From: Acephala macrosclerotiorum
Taxonomy: Eukaryota > Ascomycota > Leotiomycetes > Helotiales > Mollisiaceae
Direction of reading: 5' to 3'
Assembly: GCA_014904845.1 (NCBI GenBank)
Contig: MU119285.1
Span: 62,001 to 126,000, forward strand
Length of the DNA stretch: 64,000 nucleotides
Shown here piece by piece: positions 11,180 to 21,377 of this stretch. The position numbers and the translations under genes were made by a program. The notes below the pieces were generated by a model. That model worked only from the letters and a program-made list of their open reading frames with translations. It was not told the DNA's origin and searched no databases. How positions within the stretch are numbered: the stretch's first letter is position 1; each line of letters begins with the position of its first letter.

Positions 11180-14100
11180 AGGATGAAAGAGGATCTGAAT
11201 GTTAATCTGACGAGGTCACGAGACCATATGTCTCTTTTGTCAAAACATATGGTACCGTAACATACGGACACGAGGCCAGTAATCAATTCGACGCTAAATC
11301 TCGGTGTTCTCTGACTCACAGCTCAAAAGTTTGCCGGTACAGGTACCGGCAGACCGGGAGGAAGAAAGACGGAAGTTCGATATCGAGATGGTCAATATTG
11401 ACACACGAAATAACCACGTCTCATGACGAGACCGCAGTCTAGGAGGTTGCCGATCGTAAAAGACGCGAGCAATGGATGGAGGAGGTGGCTATGGAGAGGG
11501 AGAAAGTGAAAATAGGCACGAGGACCAGGAAATGTTTGCTGGATTGGATCAAGATCAGGATCCAGCGTCTCGGGTTTCGGCTATTTAGTTACCGGCAAGG
11601 CTAGGAGATTCCCATATTGGTAGCCCGAATCTTAAGAGAGATGACTGTTGGTTGAGCCGCAGCTTTCCTTTTCTTTGCTGGTGCCGGATATAGAGATGTC
11701 GTGCATTTGCATTTGTCCGACCCTGTCCCACCGACTAGAAAGTCAAGGCAAAGTGGGGCACGTGGACGGGGTCTTCATCCGAGGAATTATCGTACCGGGT
11801 ATTCGCGGGTACGACCTTTAGACGGTGAAGGCTCGCTGCTGCTCCGGATGTCTTCGGCCTTCCTCAGCCCTGCAAGGCTGAAGATCTAGTCAGACTTACG
11901 AAGGACAAACGGCCCGGATAAAATCTTCCTTGAGATAGGTTGCCGGTCACATGAATCCGCGATATCAAACGGTGCCTGCCTCATGAACGACGAAGAAACA
12001 TCTCAAGTCGAGTTCAACAGCGGAAATCATTCCATCTCGAAACGCCCTCATCGAGATCTCCCATCCATTCAATCCTCCTCAGCCGCCTTTCATTTCCATC
12101 CCTCCGAGTTCAGCACCTTCCTTCGTGCTCCGACAATAGACAGTGAACACGAAGACGGAATATTGAAATCTCAAACCCTACCGCGCGCGCTGTGAGTGTG
12201 AAGTTTGAGCTGCGACGGAGGGTTTTGAAAGTCGTGCTGATAATCGCGTGTCGTGGTACGATGGTCTGGACTGTGGTCTTTGAGGTCGTACGACGCTTCA
12301 AGCGAGGGGATGAGTGGGAGTGTGCACGTGCTAGAGGGGGGATTCAAAAGAGTTGGCGAATGAGGTAAATGATAATTTGGCTTACGAGCTGGGTGGTGAA
12401 TGGATGCATAGTACTGGTGGAGAGCGTGGGAGTTATATTCAAGAGGACGCTGAATGCTCACTTAACGGCTAATCAGGAGAAGGCTTTCTTTTTCTGCAAG
12501 GATGTGGGAAAGACTGAAGGCTGCCGACGAAAGTGTGCATACGTAGTACGCAGCGTGGGGCCGATACTCTACCGATCCGATAAGATCCAGCTGCAGATGA
12601 AGGTCTAGAATGTGTTGTGGTGATGGGCTCATGGTGGTCAAGTCTTTGGCGGATATTGGATATTGGATATTGGATGGATGCGGAGCGGAATTGAAGGTTC
12701 GTGGGGGAGTCCGACGATGATGATGGATGGATTGAACTCTAGGATGAGAATGAGGAAGAGATGATGTCATTAACTCAATCGTGTTTGCGGAGAGGAGGTA
12801 GCTCCGTTTTTTTTTTTACCTCCAATGTCCACCTCGATTCAAGGCATGAAGTCACAAGCTTCTAGCAAATGGCCGCGGAGATCTACAAATGCCTTACCCA
12901 GAGATAAGATATCTGTAGCTGTACGCCGCAAACATGATCCTGCTCTTAGCCGTATGCTGTATTACGCTAGTACGAAGGAAGATCTAGAGGCGTGAAGCTC
13001 CTCGAGCTCTCAAGCTGTTTGTGGGACACAAGCTCAAGCTCCAAGCTCCCCTAGTCTAGTCACAGGGCTGAACCCCTGGAGCTAATTCATTATTTGTGGA
13101 GGGGAGAGAAAGAGTAACGTCTAGACCTTCGTACCATGATGCTCTCATGAAGTTGTGGGTGAGCTTGGTAGAAGATCGTGGTGGCATGCCATGCAGTGTA
13201 ACGGACCAACCAGCCGGTCCAGAATCTCGAATCCCAGGTCCGAAAGTGAAGGGAACCCACAGTATTTTTAAATTAGCGAATGAGAGAAAGGAGAGAGATA
13301 TATTGAGCTCCAGAAATGCTGTATTAGTGGTTGCCGATGGCTGGACCCTTGATGCAAGAAGCTTTAAAGGAGGTGGTGATGGTAGAGTGATTGATGGAGG
13401 GGCAGAAGCGGATAGCTAGGGTAGTAGTCCTTTGGCGCGGGGTTCACCCAATACAAAGTTCGCCAGAAGCAATTCGCGCGGGGAACTTGTCGGCGGGAAG
13501 ATCAATTCGATTCAGTGCAGCTGGGACAGAGCGTATTCGCGTATGCTGGGCGTAAACAAAGTTATCCTGAAATAACTTTCTCAGGCTCGAGTTGCCTCTG
13601 GAAAACACCGTTCTCAATCGCTGAGATCCTTTGAGCAGGAAAGTTTCATTCGGAGAGTAAGGACGGCGATCAGAGGCGGCGACTATCCGAGAGGGCGGTA
13701 ATCTTCAACGTTCAAACAAACATAGTCTCGACGACATGCCAGATTCGGGTCGAAAGTACGACTCCTTGACAATAATAGCTTCAGGGAGTCGAAAGGGGGA
13801 ATTCGATCATCGAAGAAATTATGCAAATTTTGATATACTTATGCAATATTTATGCAGGATATACGAAAATCAAGATTTTATAAGAAATCCAAACGGAAAT
13901 GCACCAATCAAGAACCCCTACGGACCCCTCCGTCCAGTCCCATAGCCCTGTCTCGGATGGCTTTGCATGCAGCCAAGTTGGGGGAAATCAGCCCACAACA
14001 CGAATTCTCGCGTGTTCTGCCCAGCAAAAGATCTTCTTCCTCGTGCCGTACCCCTTTTCTATCCAATAGCAACTCTTCCACTTGACTGCGTGCAAACCTT

Positions 14101-14745
14101 GCCCGTATCAAAAGCGTTCCTTTACTGGGCGATCAGCCATGTGCAATCCACCAAATTCTAAATATCCATGCCCGAGAATACCGATTGCCGCTGCCGGCAG
14201 AATTATATCAGCCTTCCCTAGGCCCCTTCATCCTTCTCTTAAGCGACTCGGAGCCCTCCGCCAGCCCTGGATATTATTATCCTTCAGCAAATCTCAGGTC
14301 TAGTTTTCAATCTCCACCCTCTCTTCAATATCACCCCATGTGCCTATGATAGTCGTGCCACACGAGTAAGAACCGGTCACAATTCGTCCTCAGGCTTGTA
14401 TTTCCAAACACCTCTCAGACCGTGACTCCTAGGTAACGGATCCCTAGAATTTTCTGTTGGAGCCGATGCACCGGCTTCATACATAGATATTTAAGACTTC
14501 CTCGCAGATATCTCGCCCCAATAACGCCAGCACGTCATCTATCAAGGACATCAATTCGCTGAATACTTACTCCACTACATCCAGCTGATCCGATTCTCTT
14601 ATTGGGCTGCAGATTCCTTCCGGCCTCGGTACCAGCATCGTATAAGATATATTGAGTTACATTCCAGCTTCAAGCTTCAGATATCAACAAAAGAAAAGCA
14701 CACCCCCAACAAACAATAACATTGATCGACAGAAGGGTCTTTCCA
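11180..14745. other. Long gene-poor spacer, probably including the bHLH gene's upstream region
   Basis: About 3.6 kb without a gene I can support. It holds short ORFs of odd composition (for example His/Ser/Pro-rich ones near 12171-12770 on the complement and one of 107 codons at 13096), a 7-bp GGATATT tandem near 12651-12673, and a poly-T run at 12809. The pyrimidine-rich 14000-14740 stretch is probably promoter and leader of the bHLH gene. Confidence 0.4.
11333..11350. repeat. Perfect inverted repeat
   Basis: GCCGGTAC, two bases, GTACCGGC: 8-bp arms, shortly after the end of the Zn2Cys6 gene. It could be a transcription-factor site or a hairpin in the 3' UTR. Confidence 0.5.
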
Positions 14746-16234
14746 ATGGCAAGCACTACCTGTCAAGCTCCAGGTGTTGATTACTTCTCCAAGCAGAAGA
14801 GACCTCTGGTAGGTTTCGGTCCTTATCAAGTTGTACAAACAACATCCATCTCGTCTGATTGGTCCACTCGGGGAAGTTCTCCCGTGATAGTTGACCTTCC
14901 TCAGACCACATCTCACATCACCTGATTGCAAATGGCCTGACACAATATAGAACAGCGTTGTCACTACTTCATACTGGGACACTCCATATACCACCGACGC
15001 AGCTCTTCTCAGCTCCGACGACTCAACACTACCATCACCAACATCACCACTCACTGCTACCTTTCCTCAAGCATACTCTATCCCTAAGGAAGAGTTCAAG
15101 CCTGAACAAACATCATTTGACTTCGGTACTTGTGAAGATTGGATGCGTTGGGACGACCCCTCTGACGCAGCCCTATCACCAACATCAGACTTCTTCCCAG
15201 AATTCAAAGTCGAGCCCGTCTCCCCGTCTATGTCCGGTCTTGAGCTCCAAGGCAGTGGCATCGGAAACGTCAACATAGAAGACTCAGCCGTATTTGGCGA
15301 AGACCCAATCACAGAAGAGCCCCTCTTCCAAACACCAAATCAACTCATCACCCCTCCTCTCGCCGAGCTACCCCGCGAAGGTCTCTACTCCACCCCACTT
15401 TCTTGGACAAGACCATCAACGGGTCGAAGAACGACCGATATCGAAGACTCAGACGCATACGCACTCTCACCACAAGAAGAGTCCAAGCTCCGCGACATCG
15501 CCATGCCATCCCAACAATCACAAAACAATGGCAACTACCCCGCCTCCCCCAACTCCTCCGCCTCTTCACCTGAGCCATGCGAGCAAAACAGCCGCAAGCG
15601 CAAATCCAGCGTCGAAGATGACGAGGAAGAGGATAGTGCCGCACCACGGGGCCACCCCGTCAAGAAGACAGCACACAACATGATCGAGAAGCGATACCGC
15701 ACAAATCTCAACGACAAGATCGCCGCGCTCAGAGACAGCGTTCCCAGTCTCCGCGTCATGAGCAAGAAGAATTCCCGCGGCGAGGAAATCCAAGAGGACC
15801 TTCAGGGCCTCACGCCAGCACACAAGTTGAACAAGGTACGTGATTTGGAGGAAGACTCTTTCCTCAGTAGCCCGACCTTCAATCAAACTCAATCCCAAGA
15901 TGATAATATCAACTCATACTCGACTTCCCCGAGCTTGATTGAGGTGACGGCGCTGATGGCGGCGGATTGGTGGGGCATGTGCTGATTGCACTGTTAGGCG
16001 ACCGTATTATCCAAAGCGACGGAGTACATTGCGCATTTGGAGAAGAGGAATAAATACCTCATGAAGGAGAATGCGAATCTCAAGAGTAGAGTGGATGCTT
16101 TTGAGATCTTGGTCATGTCGAGACAGCAGCCCAATGGTGGGATGAAGCAACAGCGAAATCCTTCCATGGGTCGACAACAACAGCAGCAAGTAAGACCGGC
16201 TTATAGCATGATGGATGGATTTGGTCCGATCTGA
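14746..16234 (+). CDS. SREBP-type bHLH transcription factor (SrbB-like)
   Basis: Three exons, 14746-14808, 14951-15835 and 15998-16234 (introns 142 and 162 nt, GT-AG), 394 aa. The N-terminal 240 residues are acidic and Ser/Pro-rich, likely an activation region. The basic region begins near residue 262 with [17 protein letters not shown]. The Tyr in EKRYR replaces the usual Arg and is the hallmark of SREBP-class bHLH proteins. Helix 2 and a short zipper ([18 protein letters not shown]) lie after the second intron, so the intron splits the loop. The C-terminus is Gln-rich with no transmembrane helices, unlike membrane-bound SREBP. In Aspergillus a similar TM-less factor, SrbB, acts with SrbA in hypoxia and sterol control, and this may be the counterpart. 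The first exon is short, but its phase and splice sites are good. Confidence 0.85.
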
Positions 16235-16900
16235 GGGGAATAAATATTTGGTGTTCTTTCATCTTGGCGTTCATGAAAAGTGCATAGCGGATGGGTGGGT
16301 TTGACTTTCTCAGGCGTTTTGGGGATGAACGCAGGATACCCGGCATTTGATCTGTCCGCCCCTTTCGAGGAGTGCGGAGATGCAAGTGAATAATAAAAAT
16401 CATTGGGATGGCGCGTTTATTACGGATCTCGGTGGATGATCTTTCGTTGTATCCATAGCTTCTATGACTCCACTACCTTCTCGGAAAAACAATCTTGGGA
16501 GATGAGTGAGGATGTGGTTGAAGTGGTCGATGGCAGTTAATGTTTGGGGTGTAAATAATGTCAATCACGCCATATTCTCAAGTGGACCTAGTATTCGAGA
16601 AACGTGAGGCTGAAGGCACTACAAAACAAGGCCTCTGGCCGCGACGACTCGGACAGCCACGTGATGAACCTCGACCTCTACCCTAACTCTGGCCTGAAGA
16701 AGTATTGTGCGGTATGTGCATAAAGACCTTCTTTAACTTCGAATGTACTATTAAGGATGAGATTTCCGTTCTTGCTTGTCGTCTCGCATCTTCTGCGGTG
16801 CTCTGCTCGAGAATCTCCGCCTGCAGTCAGGAATCGAGGAAACAAGAGACCCAGCTCAAAGGCAGCATAGTTCTTTCAAACTCTACCCTAGATTCGTTGC
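16235..16900. other. Intergenic
   Basis: 3' flanks of the bHLH gene (+) and the HET pseudogene (-). A CACGTG E-box lies near 16658. No gene seen. Confidence 0.4.
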
Positions 16901-19144
16901 TCAGACTACCGCGAACGTGTACTTGTCTGTATCCTCATGGTACTCCTCGTAGAGATCCTGTGTCATCTGTGCTTTCTCTGCCGCATCCGCCTTGCAAAGA
17001 ATCTTTTGATCTAAGCCCGGTGTCTTCTTGGTCAGAAAACAGCCGACGCGGTAGTACTGGCCTTTCTTCTGTCCAGTAGGTTTAAGAACTAGGCCCCTCG
17101 CCATCCGGACCTCCTTGCCCCCTGATGGCTCGTCGTGCTTCCTGTAGATGCAGATGGTGCTGAACAGCGGTTGCTCAAGAATCTCCTCGTCTTGGACATC
17201 GGCCATGAAGAGAACCTCAGCATTTCTGAGCTTGAATGAAGCGGAGATAGGTCCACAATCACTAAGCACAACAGAGTACGACGTCGGGATCAATGTGGCC
17301 GTCACTTTGAGGTGAGCAGACAGAACCTCGCTCATTTCATCCCCACCCACGGTTTGGATGTCAATATCATCAATCTTCATATCCTCATTTGGAATGGCCC
17401 AGTCGTCCGTGGGAGAGAAGTAGTCAGGTGTGTTTATTTCTACCGGTCTACACAGCCACGACCAGCTTGGTGCTTTCGGCTCGATGTGGTGTTTCGGTGA
17501 ATACGATGTGACCCAGGTGAGCTGTTGCACAAACCGGAACTCCCAAAAGCCTGCAAAATATCGACAGTTCAGATATTTTTGCAACTGACGCGCGAGCCCC
17601 GCAATAGCGATGAATCTATCGCTCTCATGGGTCAAAGCACAAACGTTGTACGCACATGTGATGCGTTCCCATCTTCGCAAAGCCAGGTATTTGACCGTTG
17701 AATCGGAAACCCCGTGCTCAAACCACGATTTCGAAGACCAGATAACAGGTAAGTCAATCTCTCCAGGAGAAAGCTCGACGGCTGCAGGGGGATATAATTC
17801 GGCGGCGCAGGTCTTGCGGCACTAGAAGAATATTTGGCCATTTGCGAAATGGAGTACTCGTGGTGCTAGGAGCCGCTCCTAGAATACCCAGGCTCGGGAT
17901 AGCAGGACTGAGTCTGTGATCTGTTCTTGCCAGAGGTGCTCCAAATGAAACCAGGACGGTCCTGAAGGATGACCCAAGCCTTCCGGGTCACTATCTGGGC
18001 GATTCACAGAGCTGTCAGATTTGACTCGTGGGGACATTGATATCGTTGTGTGACTTCCATCGAACACATTCTTTACTTCAAGGACATCCTTTTCGATCTT
18101 GGAGTGGCCATCACGGGTTTCCCGATGGCCCTCCGTCAGGACCGTCACAAACTCATGACTGTTCATCCGAGCAGGATACACGCCGACGTCGTTGCAATTG
18201 AGAATCGCGGGAAGTGGGTCGTACATTGGTCGCTGAGTAAAACAACCTCCCTTGCTGTCGGAGGAGCTTGTCGCAGCGATGTTGCAGTAAGAGTTGCAGT
18301 AGACATTGTCTATGCGGGCAGATTCTCTTTGCCAATCTTCCACCGAGTCCTGGACAATGCAAAGACAGTCGATCCATATATACTGAATTCCCAAGAATCG
18401 AGTCACATGTATGGCATCTTGAAAGGTCTGGGGGAGAGTGGAGAGTTCAATTCCAGACTCAAAGGCCGTGTTGTTAGACTTTTTCAGAGTGAGTATCGAT
18501 TTCCGACCCCAGCAGTGACTAAGCGTTGTATATAGAACGTGGTGAGGAAGTGAGGCTGTGTGGCATATCCGTACTGACGGGCATCCCAGGGAATCGACGT
18601 AGAGAAGTCTTGTCGGGAGCGATGCGTGCGATGGCATCGGCGTCGTGCACTTTTGGTGGTTCCGAAGACAGTCTGAGACCCATTTTGCAGCCTGGCGCAG
18701 GCTTTCGTCGGAACCAGTGTGTGAATTTTCGGTCTCTTTGGTTTTGGTTTTGCTAGAAACTGTCTTCGAGTGAACCAATTTCTCGTCAATCGATGAGCAT
18801 GATATATCTTCTCGATGCCGAAAGCAGAGTACTTTTTCTAGAGCTCCCCGAATCAAAGCAAATTTGAATCTACCTACAATCAAGTAGTTCGGCTCTGCTA
18901 CCCTTTTAAAATGCCACGAGATGAATCGCGAATTCTGACGTGCCATTGTCGTCAATGTTAGCATCTCTTCGTCAGAAATGCTACGCCACAAGAGAGTGCA
19001 AATGGTGCAGCCTTCGTCGACGGCGCCTTGGAAGTCTTGCAACGATGCATGATGATCCTGAAGATAATTCAGGCAGCGAGCTGGTGCTCGTTGACGACCT
19101 CGATCGTAGACGATACGTCGACATTGAGAACAGAGGTTATCCAT
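16901..19144 (-). pseudogene. HET (heterokaryon incompatibility) domain gene with two internal TAG codons
   Basis: One frame of 748 codons on the complement runs from the ATG at 19144 to the stop at 16901-16903, interrupted only by TAG at 17879-17881 and at 17822-17824. The HET domain is clear: TTLSHCWGR, then TFQDAIHVTRFLGIQYIWID, YCNIAATSSSDSKGGCF, and RAWVF-stop-ERLLAPRVLHF. The first stop replaces the Gln expected in RAWVFQERLL (CAG to TAG fits one C-to-T change). The second lies where FWEC is usual. Before the HET domain is a Cys-rich start (CSQCRRIV) typical of these genes. HET proteins trigger cell death on allorecognition. Alternatives to a dead gene are removal of a 66-nt in-frame GT-AG segment containing both stops (17820-17885), or RNA editing of TAG. 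The first 421 codons could also make a truncated product. Confidence 0.85.
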
Positions 19145-19906
19145 CGGATGGATTACGGGTTTGTGTCATCGAGAACACCTCGGGGCAGCACTCGAGCTGG
19201 CGAAGAGAGGAAGGAGGAAGAAGTTGAGAGCGCGTGGCGATGTAAGATTAACCTTACAGGCTGAACAGTCAGCCATTGTAAGCCGTGGCAAGAAGATGAG
19301 TGTCGATCCAAGGGTACTCGACATTCTGAGATATCGACTTTGGTGTCGAGCGCATGGTATCGCAATTGGATTGCCTATTAATTTGCTGTTGATCGAGGTG
19401 AGGTTTAGAAGAAGTTGGAAAAGCCTTAGCCTAGAAGTATGCTGGAATTCCATCGTTCTAGTGTGTCTCGCTAAACTTCATGGGATCCAGAACGCTATTT
19501 CCCTTTGGGCATTGCAGCAACCACTGACGTCAACATTGAACTATATTTCAAACAAGGCAGAGGGGGAAGAGTTTGTATTCGAGAGCTGGGATTCAAAGGC
19601 GAGCAAGAGAAAAGTCTGAAACCTTCGTAAGCGAGTACCAACTTCGAGCTACCAGATCCTTCGGCGATACTTCCTGCCTAGCTTACCCCGCATTTCATTA
19701 GCTTATCGCCGTGAATAACTTCATTCCAACTCCAAAATCCATTTACTCCATGGACATATTCCTTGAAGCGTTTACAAGCTCGTCATAGAGTCTTTTTTGG
19801 TATAATATTTCACGTAAAGCCCCTCGAAACCCTCAACTTGCAAGAAAACAACAAGCCATAAGGGCCAGCTTCACGCAACTCATCCCAAGATACCCTAAAA
19901 CTCGCG
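19145..19906. other. Intergenic
   Basis: Shared upstream region of the HET gene (-) and the dehydrogenase (+). ORFs here overlap each other without coding character. Confidence 0.4.
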
Positions 19907-20831
19907 ATGGCTTCATACCTCATCACTGGCGGCTCCCGTGGCCTAGGTCTCGAACTCGCAACCCAGCTTGCATCTTCCTCAGACGTGAGCGTCGTTTTCG
20001 CAACAGGTCGAACGGAATCCCCAGGATTGAAAGAATTGATCCAAAAATCCAAGGGGAAAGTTATTTTCGTTGAACTCGAAGCCACGAGTCAAGACAGCAT
20101 CAAACAGGCTGTTGTTTCTGTTGAGAAAGCTCTTGGTGTAAAGGGGCTTGATGTCTTGATCAACAATGCGGGGATACAGGATTATACTCCTGGTGACCAT
20201 CAACGTTGTGCGTCCTCCAGCTAGATTCATTCCCTTGCTCATCAGCTAACTGCTTCTAGGTCTGGGGACGAAATGAACAAAGTCCTCTCTACCAATGTAA
20301 CAGCCGTACATCTCATCACCCAAGCCTTCCTACCTCTGCTAGAGAAGGGAAACTTGAAGAAAATCGTCAATATGTTAGTTACCCCGCACTTACCCCACCA
20401 AGACTCTCCTCACTAACATAACTTCCTCAGAACCTCAACGCTAGGCTCCATCGCTATGGCGGAAGGCTACCTCCAAAGCCCATCTGCAGCATACAAAGTG
20501 TCAAAAGCAGCACTTAACATGCTTACAGTGCAATATGCGTTCCAACTCGGCAAGCAGGGCTTCACTGTTTTTTGCATCAGTCCAGGGGTAAGCCTCTCTC
20601 CCCATGCTTATCTAGACGCAGATGGATGCTGACGTTAAAAAGTGGCTGAAGACAGAGCTAGGAGGAGTAGATTACGCAGACCTCGAAGTCAGTGTTGGCG
20701 CAACGGCCGTCTTGGAGAAAGTCCTTGGTGCGAAGAAAGAGGATAATGGGACGTTTATGAATATTAAGGTTAAGGGGTGGGAGAACACGGGGACTGCGAA
20801 TCAGTATGATGGGGTTAATCCTCCTTGGTGA
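19907..20831 (+). CDS. Short-chain dehydrogenase/reductase (SDR)
   Basis: Four exons, 19907-20211, 20260-20373, 20431-20587 and 20643-20831, giving 254 aa. The Rossmann motif TGGSRGLG is at residues 7-14, NNAG follows the fourth strand, and the catalytic YxxxK is YKVSK. The fold is that of C-factor-like, NAD(P)-dependent cytosolic SDRs. The third intron ends at an unusual AAAAG acceptor just after a good CTGAC branch site. This choice, not the CAG at 20619-20621, rebuilds the conserved SPGWLKT. The first intron is the weak point: only a poor donor (GTCCTC at 20212) keeps the frame, so there may be a small error or mutation near 20190-20260. Substrate unknown. Confidence 0.8.
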
Positions 20832-21377
20832 ATGAATTCATAGTATCGAGCAGAGAATGGAAGATTTGATGAAAGCAGAGTGAGCGATCTGTTGTCTGTT
20901 ATGATTCCCGAGGAGGCTTTGCTAAGCGAGCTCCCCCTTTTTTTGATTCCCAGTCAAACTTATCATGAACAGCTGCTGGTGAATCAATATTGCGGTGTGA
21001 ATGATTCACACTGTGTTCGCGGAGGTACTATAAACCATAACAACAACTGATCCTGTCTAGAGATGCAGTGCGCCAGGGCATGCGCTCCATCCAGCAGTTC
21101 TCTCCGCTCTAACTTTCAGGACTAGTCCAAATTTGGCCTTTGCGCTTTTACACTTGCGCCTTGAACAGCTACCCTAACATTGATTTCCACACTCGAAGCT
21201 CTGTACACTATACAGACATTCAACAACATCACTGTGGTCTGCTGGCTATAGATCAAGGAGTAGACATTCACGACAACCCAATAACACCACCACTTTGCGG
21301 CTTCAGAACCTTTCATATCATCAACAAACTAAGCGCATCAACAACCTCAACAACCTGCACACAACCCTCCACCAACA
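20832..21377. other. Intergenic
   Basis: 3' region of the SDR and upstream region of the next gene. C/A-rich just before the ATG at 21378, like a 5' leader. Confidence 0.4.

Noticed and set aside
12171..12770. Two His/Pro/Ser-rich ORFs on the complement in one frame
   Set aside because: A stop separates them, the composition is of chance low-complexity type, and no splice site or domain supports them.
20619..20642. CAG acceptor at 20619-20621 for the SDR's third intron
   Set aside because: It gives an extra MDADVKK before the conserved WLKT. The later AAAAG acceptor gives SPGWLKT, the family pattern.
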